NCBI GenBank assembly: GCA_019915015.1 | Contig: JAHBBC010000007.1 | Coordinates: forward strand, 434,001-498,000 | DNA from: Auriscalpium vulgare | Lineage: Eukaryota > Basidiomycota > Agaricomycetes > Russulales > Auriscalpiaceae | Reading direction: 5' to 3' | Length of the DNA: 64,000 bases | Shown: positions 47,956 to 61,814 of the stretch, in pieces | How the letters are laid out: the number at the start of each line of letters is the position of its first letter | How positions within the stretch are numbered: position 1 is the stretch's first letter | Position numbers and translations under genes: made by a program | Notes under the pieces: model-generated | The model's database searches: none | Seen by the model: the letters and a program-made list of their open reading frames with translations, nothing else | Told to the model about the DNA's origin: nothing

Positions 47956-48651
47956 TGAACTCCCGGACATTCCCTCTATATTGCGCTGTCATCGTCACAC
48001 TCCTGGTGCGTTGCACCGTCCCGTCTGACCGCGATGCGTCTGATCGTAGGACGATCAACAGACTGTGCTCGCGGTAGTCTTCAAAGTGAAGCAGTTCCTG
48101 GAAACCCCGAGCGCACTAGATCCGTCCCGCAGCGAGTTGGAGGTGTGCTGGCCGCTCGTTGCATGGCGCGTCGGCTGGCAAGCCTGCCAAGCACTGCTCG
48201 TTGTTGCGCAGGCCGTGGCAGCGCGTCGCGAGTGCGTACTATCGGACCCGCAGCTCTGCGCATCCGAAGCTGATTAATCACCCGCAGTGCTTCCACAGCA
48301 ACGCCTCACCGCTCGTCCCGTTGATTGTCGTCTCGTGGTACCTCGCCGGCTTCGGCGCGTTGGCCTCGACATACAGGATGTGCCACGGCGCTGCTCCGCA
48401 GATTTGGAAGGACACGCTGGTGCTGGTGTTGATGATTACGGGCATCTGTGCTGCTATGGCACTCGTGGGATTCCTTTATGTGCGTGTCTATTGTTTTGTT
48501 TTTGGTCACAATTGACTGACAGCGATTATAGGCATGGTATCGCTCTCGCACCGATAAGCCCAGCGTGGAGATAGAACAGCCGTCAAGTGGTGGAAGAGTC
48601 GTTTCTGACGAGACTTCCGACTCGAAAGAGGCCATCTTGATTGAGGTTTAG
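47956..48651 (+). CDS. Small orphan membrane protein with about four hydrophobic segments
   Basis: I do not recognise the family. The exon model is my own. ATG 47956 (CCACC context) gives MNSRTFPLYCAVIVTLL. An intron GTGCGT...GATCGTAG precedes DDQQTVLAVVFKVKQFLETP and WPLVAWRVGWQACQALLVVA, QAVAARREC. A 52-nt intron with a CTGAT branch site leads to CFHSNASPLVPLIVVSWYLA, GFGALASTYRMC and DTLVLVLMITGICAAMALVG, FLY. A last intron leads to AWYRSRTDKPSVEIEQPSSG and EAILIEV, with TAG at 48649-48651. The predicted product is about 190 residues with three or four hydrophobic helices and a charged C-terminal tail (cytosolic by the positive-inside rule, RSRTDK after the last helix). Earlier 5' exons cannot be excluded (open sequence from 47655). 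Confidence 0.6.
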
Positions 48652-48968
48652 GTCAATATGCGGTATCATGGTTAAACAACGGCACGCGCTTGCGTTCTCG
48701 TCTTTGAGGAAATATCTATTTGGATATACGAAACACTGCTATTGAGTTGGCCTGTGTATCTTGTATATTTTAGCTGTGCAATATCAAGTCTCAACCTTTG
48801 ATGCAGTGGCAGCGTGAGCATCGGGGTTGATACAATCTGGATTGCGTGCGGTGATACAAAGGGTACAGCAAGAAAGCGTGTCCGGGTGGTCAATGCTAGG
48901 CGACTACTTGAGCCTGTTCTACCTATGAAGGGTGCAGGGCGCGATGTCGACGTACGAACGAAGTTCAA
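48652..48968. other. Convergent spacer before CSN7
   Basis: 317 bp holding the 3' ends of two convergent genes. Nothing else was seen. Confidence 0.55.
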
Positions 48969-50078
48969 TTACATCCTGTTGCGTTTGCTCCTTGTCTTCC
49001 CCGAGATTTCTTGTGATGCTCTATACAAAGACATGGTGAGCGTTGATCCCAGAAGTAACTCACAGCACACGTACTTGCGATTCTTCCCCTTCGCTTCCAC
49101 GATCTCCGAGTCCACATCCATCTCATCGTCTCTATTCTCGCGCCCACCATCCCTATCCTTCCGCCCCGCTCCTCCCGCCCGCGCTTATTCGACGCAGCCC
49201 CACCGCCCTTCTTATCCGCCAGGTCCTTCAAGTATCCGTTCAACACGCGGTCATGCTCCTCCCCACGCGCCCGCGTGGCGAAGTTCTGGTCCGCGAGCAA
49301 CGCGATCTTCGCGTCCAGCGTCGCGAGCGTCTGCGCGGTTGTCGTTGACCAGCTCTCGAGCGCGGCGTACAGATCGGGCAGCGCCGCGGGCGGCACGTCG
49401 CGCCCGACGGTGTACTCGACTTCGAACTGCTGGTGTTTTTGATCCAGCTTGCCGTGCAGGATGTCGAGGTAGATCGCGTCGATGATGAGGTCTTCGAGGG
49501 CGCGGATGGTAGGGACCGCGAGTGCAGTGAGGAGGAATGAGTAGGGGATGATCTGTGGGAGTCAATGAGCTTGGGAAGGGATGCATTTGAAAACATTTAT
49601 CGATATAACGCAGTGTTAGGGGATGAGGTAGGGCTATACGCACGCGATTCTGCATCGAATATGAGAGCAGGGATAGGTGCTTGAGCTTCAATGCTTGTGC
49701 TGTGTCAGATCAGGTAGAGTCGCTCTCCGCTCTGTAGTAGGACACCCAAGTCAATTAAGTAATGACAGGCACATTGGTGCACATACTTACCAAGGTAATC
49801 TTGGTAGGTGCTGTACGCGAATACCTCGAGGAGAGCATAGGAAGATGCATGAAGTTCACTGGTGGCAAGCTATGCAAGAATTCAGTCCGGTGATATATGG
49901 ACAAAGATCAGGTTGCGCACCTCTTTGACATTGGGAACTTCAAGCAGTTCAGAGAATAAGTACACCCCGGCGCGGAGGTGGCGTCCGTCACCAGTTTCGC
50001 AGCCGCAGCCCCCTTGGCAGACTTTGACATGAGCACATACGGCTCTAGCTTCGCAGCGATGTTTGATCCCAGTTCCAT
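48969..50078 (-). CDS. CSN7: COP9 signalosome subunit 7 (PCI domain)
   Basis: CSN7 is a PCI subunit of the COP9 signalosome, which removes Nedd8 from cullins. It starts MELGSNIAAKLEPYVLMSKS (ATG 50078). Exons carry AKGAAAAKLVTDATSAPG, VYLFSELLEVPNVKE, YALLEVFAYSTYQDYL, LKLKHLSLLSYSMQNR, IIPYSFLLTALAVPTIRALE then DLIIDAIYLDILHGKLDQKH and QQFEVEYTVGRDVPPAALPD. The SLLS...IPYS.LL.AL....R.LEDLII.AIY.....GKLDQ pattern is the PCI winged helix of CSN7. The tail contains DDEMDVDSEIVEAKGKNRK and ends SGKTRSKRNRM at 48969-48971. Two single-base frame breaks occur: at the G run complementary to 49965-49968 (between SAPG and VYLF) and between about 49161 and 49190. The first, and most simply the second, needs one missing G, so sequence error is the likeliest cause. 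Divergent from the tRNA synthetase gene. Confidence 0.82.
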
Positions 50079-52314
<2,236 letters not shown>

Positions 52315-52956
52315 ACGCCCCAGCAAATCTGCAAACAGCGTATATATGAATATATCCATGGAAGACGTTCATAATAAAGTTATGTTCTGACACTGTTTTA
52401 TCTGCATTTTAATACCGGACCATAATCTCGAAGCGGCCGAGGATGCAATCCAGCAAATTCAACCGCACTCGCTGAAACCATTGTGGAAGACGACGATCTC
52501 TTTAGTACCACCAAGGCGATCGTATATGGACGCAGCTATAGGAGGGGCGTAAAACTCTTGCTGATGATAGGAGGGAAGGCTGGATAGGATAGGATAGGAT
52601 ATGATATCAACCCGCCAGGGGGTCCCGATAAGGAACAGGGCGGGGGTCCGTGCTACGTAGACTGCGCTGTACATACAAAGACATACATCTACGCCACGGA
52701 TGACACAACCCCATACTGCTTCGTAAATGCAACACAGAGGACACTGGAGAAATAAATACCAGCTGGGACAGCCTCTTCGCCGCAAAAACCCACAGCACAG
52801 AGAATAGCCATGACAGGAACGGGCCGGAAGGGGAGATAGTGCATCAACAAACACAGCGGCGTTAGGCCACTACTTGGGACCAACGTATTCGTACATAGGC
52901 GCTCGCCGTACATTTTCAGCACGTCGCATGCGTAGCTGCCAATCAGAGGTAACACA
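52315..52956. other. Spacer with a short GGATA microsatellite
   Basis: A run of GATAG/GGATA units lies at about 52580-52603. No gene is supported. Confidence 0.5.
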
Positions 52957-53590
52957 TCATTCCTTTACAGTCACAAGGTATGCCAACCACACGGTTGCAT
53001 CCATGGCTCGCGCTCGGACGAAGGGCGCACACTCGACCACTTTAGCAAGGAAAACCCGGCGAGCGGCCAGAAGCGGGGGATGACCCGCACACTCCAGCAG
53101 GGCATGGGCAGGCGTCTCCGTGCTCCATTCACAGAAGCGGCACAGCCGCCACGCACGGGGCACAGGGTGGCGACGATAGCGCTCGGCCCACCTCAAGCGC
53201 ACCTCAGCCAAAGAATGGTCGGAGAGGAGCAGCTTGGTCAGAGCGACGCGGTGGTCGCGAATGGGAACCGACAGGTACGCGCGGAAACGCAGCACCGGGC
53301 GCAAGGCCACACTGGGAGCCTGGTAACCGAGGCACCGTCCGAGCAGCAATTCTGCGAGGGGCGAGTCGGCGAGAGCGGAGCCGCGAGGTGGGTTGAGAGG
53401 GATGTGGCGAGGGATGTCTCCAATAGAAGGGCAGTGTCCACGCTTGCTAGACAGTCAAAAGTGACAGGCAGAGGCACGGGCAGGCGGTGCCGAAGGACAT
53501 GGACAATGTCACAGATCCAGCCCGGCAGGCCAGCCTGTGCGAGCGCGAGCGAGTCGCGAACAGCGTGGTGGACCAAGCTGGAGTGGTAAG
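52957..53590 (-). mobile_element. Degenerate 3' fragment of a non-LTR retrotransposon
   Basis: The last part of this reverse-transcriptase-type polyprotein is visible: VALTKLLLSDHSLAEVRLRW, AERYRRHP, then a zinc-knuckle-like WRLCRFCEWSTETPAHALLE followed by CAGHPPLLAARR. The C-x2-C...H-x4-C pattern with ETPAHALLEC is what I know from the C-terminus of fungal LINE-like endonuclease/RT proteins. A preceding segment (HHAVRDSLALAQAGLPGWIC, DIVHVLRHRLP) is in another frame, and no RT catalytic motif remains. So this is a 5'-truncated, frame-broken copy. It lies 140 bp beyond the UBR1 stop codon. No poly-A tail or target duplication was identified. Confidence 0.55.
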
Positions 53591-53729
53591 AAGGACTCCT
53601 AATAATTTGCTGGTTAATTACATGATGCTACAGTACACTGCGTATGCATAAAACAGGTCCATGAGGTTACTTGCGGGTAGGCTACAGAAAACGGAAAACA
53701 AAAACTACAAATGATAGATTGTGTATTAT

Positions 53730-56700
53730 CTAAAGTGTCTCCCATCCTCCACTATCTACCGTGCTCTCAAGCTTCCGTGCAATCAATGTTGGTATGCCAT
53801 GGCTGAGCCAGGTCTTGCGAACTTCTTCCCAGCGTGCGGGATGGAGGAACTGGCGACGTCCACGCCTATATCGTGGCTCAGAAGTGTATCCTGTATGCAG
53901 GCTAAAGGATGTTTACTTACCGCATGGATGTGTCTACCTCGCCGTGGATGTCGAGGTATGGCGACTGAGCGAAGGTGCCGTTGCCGGCGTGCAAGTACAA
54001 CAGCGTACACCGTTTCACGAGGAAGTACAGGCCAGTGACGCCTCCGCATCTAAACAGAGAAAACGATCAATTGGTGGATACGATTGCCCTGCCGGAGAAA
54101 CAACATACTCTCGTGTGTGCATGTTGCATTCGCCCTTGTCTCCCGGCTCAGTATCCATGCAGCAGTGGCTCTGGAAGCAGACCGTCGTTCCGCATACCAA
54201 ACAGATAGCTGCGTCCAAAGGAACCGTGTTGCACCGCTTGCATGTCAGCGCCTTGTCTTGGTCCCCGAAAAGCGAATCCAATACAATGGGCAGCCCCGCG
54301 ATACGGTATATCGTCGGGTTCTCGAGCAGGATACCGCAGTTGACCTGTGACGCCGCGTGCGAGTGGCCGTAGTGTGAGCACCAGCCTGCCAAGGACGTCT
54401 GCAACGTGTCTTGGTTCGGGAGCTCGGCCAAAGGCGGGATTCCGAGCATTGTGAGGAGGCGCGAGTACTCGATAGACTCGTCGCCAGACGTAGGTGGTGT
54501 CGGGAAGGCGGACGGGAGGACCGCGCGGACGAGGATCGCAGCTCGGCGGAGGAAGGGCAGGGTGAATGAGTACACGAACTTCTCGATACGTGCCTCGCCA
54601 TACGTGGAGAACACAATCTCAGACGCGTGTTCCACAACTGGGGAGTGCCGCACGACCGACGTGAAGAACATACGCAGGTCTCCGAAGATGTTGGCGTATG
54701 GGCGCGGTCCGGGCTGGGCGACTGGCCAGCTGCGAGTCTTGTTCAAGACATAGATCAGGCCGATCGCTGTCCGCGCAAGACATGCGTAGTAAGTTAGCGT
54801 CAGTACATGTCTGAGCATCTCTGGCGCAACCGCAGCAGTCTCGACCAGGATGGTAAAGGGGTCACGCAGGAGTAGAGGAGATGATACAGGGTTCAGCGTC
54901 GAAAGACTCCATTCAGGCAGGAGACGCTTGATGATCGCCTGTCGCAAGGCGTCGCGCCCCTTATCAGGTCGCTCGCGGAATGGCACCACAGCAAGTTTGG
55001 AAAGGCAGGTAATGAGACCCCTGATCATCTGTGTCTGCGAGTCCGTGATATTGTCCGCGGCCGTGCTGCCCGGCGTGCCCGACCCACGTTGTGTGATTTC
55101 GAGGGTGGCAATAGTGAAGCCCACGAGATCTTCGGGGAGATACAGGCCCGCACCACGCTCCCCTGGAGAGGGCTCTTCCCGATCGCGTAGATGCCGCGAC
55201 TGCTGCGAGATGGCTCGCGCGATGTTCATGACGCTGTCGACCATCTTATGCATGTCCCACTCCTCCCAGCGATCCGTGGCCCGGAAGAAGGATACATATT
55301 GCGGATCCTGAGCCCCCAGAAGACCAACTCCCCCGTGCCATTTCGTGTCAGCAGTGAGTCCAGAAGGGGATCTGTCTTGGATTTCAGGATGCTGATGCCA
55401 GCAGCCCGTGTCCAGTCAGCGAACGGCAACGAGTTCAACTCCACAGGAGATGGATTTGAGACAGGTAAGATCACATTGCCCAGACTCTTGCATAGTGGAC
55501 AGATGAACTCCTTGCGGTGAACGCTTTCCGGATGATTGCGTGTGATCTGGGTACGATGTCGTTGTCGTATGGATACGGTGTAGACATTGAAGCATTCGAG
55601 ATGCATTAGATGGCTGCATATTGACCCGTGCAGTCCAAAGCGCGTGTTCTGGGATGGGAACACCTCGAAATTGGTGGCCGGCAACTTCGCGTCCTTGATG
55701 TCTTCTTCCCTTGGCGGGAATGTCCAGCTGGATGCGGGAGACGGGCTCCGATCCAACGAGTAAGATGCGTTCAAGACGTCGCTCATGAGCCCACCATGGC
55801 CATCAGGCTGCCGACGAATGAGTCTACTCGGCTGAACCAATCCCAGCGCACCGAAGGGCTTGGTCGCGTTGAGCTCCTCTTGGCATACGATACAGGTGCC
55901 AAACGACGTGGGCCCTTCGTCCATATCCATATCGTCATCCTCATCGTCCTCATCCTCGAAGTTGTTCGCAAAGCTCGCCTGCTGCGCCTTCATTTGCTTC
56001 ATGATCGCCTCCTGCCGTGCACGAGCAGCCTTTTTCTTCGCATCATCAGCGTCCGCATTTTGGCTGGAATTGACGACCCGCCGGCGCAAGCGGACCTCCG
56101 GACCGATGTACTTTGAGAACGCGTCGAGGATCCAAGCGACGCGCGGCTTATATGGGCGGTAACTGTCGTGATGCTCCAGGACGCACAGGATGTCTACCAG
56201 GTTCTTGCCGCCCTCGAAACCCTTGGCCACAGCGAGATGACTGAAGACTGATGGCCGCTCAACGAGCGCGAGCATGATGAGATGCAGGGATTGGTCGAGG
56301 ATGGCTTCTCCGGATGGAGGCGAGGCGTTCGCAACCTCGGTTAGGACCAGGATATTGAAGACGGCATAGAACATGATTTGAAGGAGAACCTCCGACTCGA
56401 AGACAGCCGACAGCTCCGCGAACGGACCCTGCGTGATTCCCAGCGGTTTTGGTATAATCACAGGCTCGGATATGCCTTTCTTCTTGTAGTGATTCCGAAG
56501 GACGGTTTCGACCTCCTCGCGCTTGTTGCGAGTGTAGTGGTAGAAGAACGGGTTGACTTCGTCGTATGCCTCCGACTTGAGCTCATAGATGCCCGTATCA
56601 GCTGTCGACTCTGGCGGGCGGAAGTTCGCCACCTCCTGCAGAACGCGCTCGAAGCACGCATCGTCCACCAAGCGCTCGGCGACGCGCTTGATAAGGTCCG

Positions 56701-59437
56701 TGAAGGTGCACGGGCCGACAGCAAGCGCATGTACGATCTCGCGGCGCACCGCTGCGTTGATGTTGAGCTTGCCCACGTTACCGCCCTCGTTGAGAATCGT
56801 GATGAGAAGGTACATGAACTCCTCGACCATGCTGGACAGCTGGGGACCCTCGTATGATTCATGCATGACAGCGCCTTTGAAGTAGTCCATCAGCTGGAAG
56901 CGATCCATGATGCTCATGAGTACGTGGTCGGATTCCACGATGACCAGGGCTGTTTGGAGGAGGAATAGATCCTGGTCATAGCACAGCTCACGCAGCATGA
57001 AGTCGCGGTAGTGCAGCAACTGGCCGCGGATAGCGAACCCATTGCGAACCCACAAACCCGTCCGAATCTGCGCAACCATGGCGAGCACTGCCAAAACAAT
57101 CAGTACCAAAGCAATCGAGCAAATGGCGAGTAACAGACCTCGCAGCGGAAAATCGATGATAGAGAGCATCACTTTCTCATTGACGTCGTGCAGCATCAAT
57201 TCGCGGAAGGACGTATAGCCTTGGTCATGCACCACCTGGTCGTCCAGGATGTCGATGTGCTTGAAGAGCTCGGCCAGGAGCCACTGAAGAGAGTGATGGA
57301 AACTGACCCAACCCTCGAGGACGTCGAAATTGACGAGGAAGCAGCTTGCAGGACCAAAGGTGACCAGATGGAAGTCGAGGGGCCCGAATTTCGTCTTGTC
57401 TAGCCTCTCGTCCGCGAGCGTAATGGAGATCATGGTGTTGTGCATGACAGTCTTGATCGCCGCGAGTAGTTGCGTCGGGGTTGCATACTGGAACGCCTCG
57501 CCATAGACCTTGATTACGCGGCACAACGAAAGGGTGACATTGAACACGCTGATCCATCCGTCCGTCTCGAATTCAACGTGATTGGTAGCCGCGCGCTTGT
57601 TCGGGTTGATACACATGAACAGACGGCAGGTCTCCGCGAATTGCTTGATGAACTGGTGTTTACGCGCAATGAGTCGCTGGACGGGCTCGTTGTGGCAGAG
57701 ATAGCGCAGGTCACTGAACACCGGCATAAAGCGCTTCGACTTGAAAGGGTCCTTCTCGACATCAACCTCGACATTCATGTTAGGTGGGTAGAGTATTCGC
57801 TTGTCCTTGATCTGGTCCGTAAAAAAGGCGGCAATGATGTTGAGAAGACGGGAGACGATGTCATAATGTCGCACGATGTGGATGGCCGCCGAGGGAACTG
57901 TGAATATTTGCAGCGCGAAGTACTTGATCGACGTCTCTGCCTCCCGGTCGACAAGCAGGTACGTGTCGATGATGCGGGGATAGACGTTCGCAAAATGCGC
58001 ACCTGAGCTGAGTTAGATTCCACCATGATGCGCTACAAAAGGTCATGCCTACCGACGCTTAATTTGTGCTGATGTGTAAGGCCCAAAATTGAGGCATAGA
58101 TCTCCTTCAAGCTTAATCGAGGGCGCTTCCAGAGCTTGGTGTGATACAGATACAACCAATCGATCCGTGCGAGGTCGTCGATCTCCCCCATGATGAGTTG
58201 GACTTCCTCGGGAACGGAACCTGTTGCAGTGTGGCTCTTTCGCCGCGGCGTGAGGAGCTCCTCCGCAATCACCTCCTTCAATATCAGAGCATCAGAGCCT
58301 AGGCGGCTGCGAGTCAAGTCCAGGAGCCACTCGATCAGGACCGCAACAATCTGCTCGCGGAAGGTGTCGTAGGCGCGTCGAACGGTGACGCCCAGCTCGA
58401 TCTGCGCGACCTTCTGCGCAATGTCGAGGACGTGCGGCACATAAATGCTCGTCTCAATCACCTCGCGGCCCCACTCGTCCACTCTATCCGCAACGGCTTG
58501 CGCGTCCTCCCTCGAGCGCGCAGTGACATTAACCAGGAGGTCCACGACCTCGCTGAACGAGTGTTTCTCGTCGTTCCACAGCACGACGCAGTAGTGGTCC
58601 TTTGACATGGGGTCCGCAGATGGCTGGATGCGCAGATCGGCCTCGTTCTGGGGGACGCTCGTGTCATCTGGCGAGTAGTCGAGGGTTTCAATGATGAAGT
58701 CAAGGGCATACGCAACCGTCTTGTTCATGCTCTCGCGCAACTCGGGCGGCACAGAGACACGGTGTGGGTGGTACTGCACGGGCGGGATGTCCTTTCCCCA
58801 CAGGACTGGCGCATGCTCGGAAGCGAAGGTGGTGAGGGTCGCGGGTGTGTCGGCACCGGGTGGATGGTGAGGGCAGTTGATGGGAGTACGCCATGCCTCG
58901 ACGTCGCCGCAATCGCAGCACCCTCCGGACTGCTGCGCGATGAAGAAGCTGACGTTATGGCCGGTGTGGTCTGTCGCGTGGAAGCACCGGGAGCACAGGA
59001 CGCAGCTGTCGTCCAGCGCGCAGTCCCTAGAGGAGCTCGTCGTACGCCGGCATAGCACGGGATGCAAGACTTGGAACTCACCGGCAGCGGAAACAGCTCT
59101 CACCCTTCTTGAAGATGGCACCGCAACCCCGCCCCGGTACCGCTGGCTCTGGTTCTGCCGCTCCGGCGAAGTTAAGGCGTAGCTGCACCTCGCTGAGTGT
59201 CGTGTGCAACGGGAGGCTCGAGTTCGAGTTGGGCAGGAAGAGGTAGGCGTACGGCCCCCAAAACGCATCGTAGAGCTCGGAGAGGATCTCTGCGCGTGTC
59301 GCGGCGGTGAAGATGTACTTCCGTGCGCTGGGCATGGTCTCGAGGGCCGAGCGCAGGCGGGAGACGGGATCGGGCGGGCGATCTCGAGGGTTCATGGAGC
59401 CGACTTTGAACGGGAGGAATGAAGACAAGCTGGACAT
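53730..59437 (-). CDS. UBR1: E3 ubiquitin ligase UBR1 (N-recognin)
   Basis: UBR1 recognises destabilising N-terminal residues (N-degrons) and ubiquitinates the protein with Ubc2/Rad6. It is about 1,800 residues long. Start MSSLSSFLPFKVGSMNPRDR (ATG 59437). The UBR box follows: GRGCGAIFKKGESCFRCRDC, CVLCSRCFHATDHTGHNVSF, QQSGGCCDCGDVEAW, with the zinc-binding Cys/His set present. A ClpS-like type 2 site follows (HYCVVLWNDEKHSFSEVVDL). The central helical region is in a large exon (55226-57874). An acidic linker (DEDDEDDDMDMDEGP) precedes the RING-like CIVCQEELNATKPFGALGLV and HGSICSHLMHLECFNVYTVS, ...EFICPLCKSLGNVILP. The C-terminal lid ends LSHGIPTLIARKLESTVDSG, GWETL at 53730-53732. The frame is intact across 5.7 kb. 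The last exon near 53880-53730 is short. Confidence 0.93.
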
Positions 59438-59752
59438 GGACCGGTGTGGCCTGCGCTGCGTGTGTGGCTGTGTCGTTATTGTGTCTTCAAGAGTCGTGAG
59501 GCGGTCGTAAGGACCGTTGAGATGGCGGTGGGGAACAAGGGTTCGTCGAGGACGATGACCAAAGCTCAGCGGCGGACGCGTCGGGCCGCCGCGTGCGCGC
59601 GACTCCTTTCGGACTTCCGTGAGCTCGCGTTATCGCAACTAAGAGAATGGAAACCAGAGAAATCACGGTATATAGGAAGGTGGCAGGGTATATGCGCTAT
59701 TATATGAAAACACGAAGCGAGAGATGATACAACCGGGGACGGACTGAAGAAG
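59438..59752. other. Spacer between UBR1 and protein kinase gene
   Basis: 315 bp, tandem orientation. It contains the UBR1 promoter; no feature recognised. Confidence 0.5.
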
Positions 59753-60921
59753 TTACTCCAAGTCGACCCGGCACGCTCTTCGTCTGGCCATCTGCACCCT
59801 ATGCCGCAGCAGCCACTCCTTCAACCGCTCAAAGACACCGAGGGCCCGCACCGCCTCTGCATCCGCCTCGTCCACCTGCTCGAGCGCATCCAGCAACGAG
59901 TCGTGTCGCACCGACAGCCACGCGCTGAACTCGACGTGGTGCTTGCCCGCGACCCTGGCATCCGCCTCGATCACAGGCAAATGATGAGCGCGGAACACGC
60001 GCAGCAGGAATATCTTAAACTGCCAGCGCTTTGGCGAAGGAAGCAGGGGCTCGTCAAAGGTGGGCAAGGTGGGCAAGGGTGACACGAAGACGGGCTGGAG
60101 CTCCGCAGTCGGCGTGGGCGCCTCGAGGTACTTGATCGCGACGCTGTACTTGTGGCCGCGGAGCGCGGTGGAGATATACGTGTACTCGGGGTGTCGGTCT
60201 TCGTTGGCAGCGTACGGTACGCCTGCGTTGATCTTCAGCCCGGAGACAGTAGGCGGAGACTTGTCGTATAAAAGGAGCTCTGGAGGCGATTTCTCGCGAC
60301 GAGCCACAGACGTCCAATCCCTGAAGGACGTCAATTTTGAGCGATGGCTGAGTTCAATAAGTGAGCAGCTTACAAGTCGGCAAAGTAGGCGTGCTTCTTG
60401 ATATCCTCAATCGTTGCTCTGCTTTCCGGGTTTTTGCATAGCAACTGTCATAAGCAACCGTCAGAATGACCAAACCGTCCGATACGTGTATCCACAAACC
60501 TTGTTCAAGAGGTCCCGCGACGTAACGTCAAGCTCGCGGCTGCGAAGCACCAGCTCAGTCTTGAGCACGGCCTCCTTGAACTCCTTCTTGTCTTTCTTGT
60601 AGATGCCCAGCGGAGCATAAGGGCACTAACATCCCATCAGTACCCGCGCCGCGCGGCGGAGCTAAGACCAAGTCTCACCTGCCCGCAGAGCATCATGTGC
60701 AGAATCACGCCTAGCGCCCATAAGTCGACCCCATAGCTGTACGGCTTGCCCTCGATCGCCTCGGGCGCCATATACCGCAGCGTCCCACACGCAGAACGCG
60801 TGACATCTGCCTCGTCGCCGGGGCCCTCGCCCAGCGGTGCCTCCACGCGCTGCGCAAACTTGAACATGCGCGCAAGACCGAAGTCCGCGAGCACGACGTG
60901 GCCCTCGTCGTCGAGAAGGAT

Positions 60922-60954
<33 letters not shown>

Positions 60955-61814
60955 CGCGGAGTGCAGCTTCTCAAGCGCCGTGACGATCTCCGCCGCGTAG
61001 AAGCGCGCGACGTCCGGCTTGTACTTCTTCGCGCGGCGCATGTCTGTGCGCAGATCGCCCCTCGCGAAGCATTTCTACGCACGCACGACCGTCAGCACAT
61101 CGCCCACGGCGAGAGGAGGTGTGCAACTGACCGTGACGAGGTAGAAGTTCTCCGTATCGTGCCAGCTCGCGTACAGCGGCAGGTACTCCGCGTTCCCAGA
61201 CAGCGCACGCAGCACGCGCTGCTCATGCCTCACCAACCTGCGCGACGAGCTGCGCAGCTTCGCCTTTTGTATGACCTTTAGCGCGTACTGCGCGCCCGTC
61301 ACCGTGTCCTGCACCTGGAACACCTTCCCGAAGCCGCCCTCGCCGAGTACGCGCAGCGGGACGAACTCGCCCGCGCCGATGAGCGGCTCGACAAGAGTCG
61401 CCGCGGACGCGTTCAGCGAGGAGGCCGGAGAACTCGGTGCAATGGTCGGGGATCCGAGCGTCAAGGGCGAGGTCAGAAGCGGGGACGGCGACGAGAGGAA
61501 TGGCGCGGACGCAGAGGGCAAGAGGCCGCCGGGCGTGGAGAGCAGGTCGCGCGAGCGCGTCGAGCGTGGGATATAGGAGGTCTTTGCGGACAGCCCATGC
61601 GCGAGGTCGTCCGTCGTGCTCGCGCGGGGGAGGTCTGCGCATGGTACGTGCAGGAAGGGGTTCTTGGACGGCGAGGGCGGCGCGGGTCCACCGGAAGACT
61701 GCAGCCCCAGTCAGTGTGAGCGGCTACCGGCTACCAGGAAAGATCAAGCCAAGACACGCGTACCTTCAGATTGACGGCCTTCCAAACCGAGTTCGAGAGC
61801 TTCGGGGCTGGCAT
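59753..61814 (-). CDS. AGC-like serine/threonine protein kinase
   Basis: Starts MPAPKLSNSVWKAVNLK (ATG 61814), spliced to SSGGPAPPSPSKNPFLHVPC. The N-terminal part is a Ser/Pro-rich, probably regulatory region (RSTRSRDLLSTPGGLLPSAS). The kinase domain shows VLGEGGFGKVFQVQDTVTGA (Gly loop), YALKVIQKAKLRSSSRRLVR (catalytic Lys), HEQRVLRALSGN (helix C Glu), IVHRDLKPENILLDDEGHVV then LADFGLARMF (HRD and DFG), SACGTLRYMAPEAIEGKPYS (activation loop and APE) and YGVDLWALGVILHMMLCGQC. After subdomain XI (NPESRATIEDIKKHAYFADL) comes a 190-residue C-terminal part starting DWTSVARREKSPPELLL, which resembles an AGC C-tail only at its start and otherwise is unfamiliar (RWQFKIFLLRVFRAHHLPVI). All catalytic residues are present. 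Stop at 59753-59755. The exact subfamily is uncertain; this is possibly a basidiomycete-specific AGC branch. Confidence 0.85.

Noticed and set aside
52580..52603. GGATA-type short tandem repeat
   Set aside because: Ordinary microsatellite, four or five imperfect units; no associated feature.
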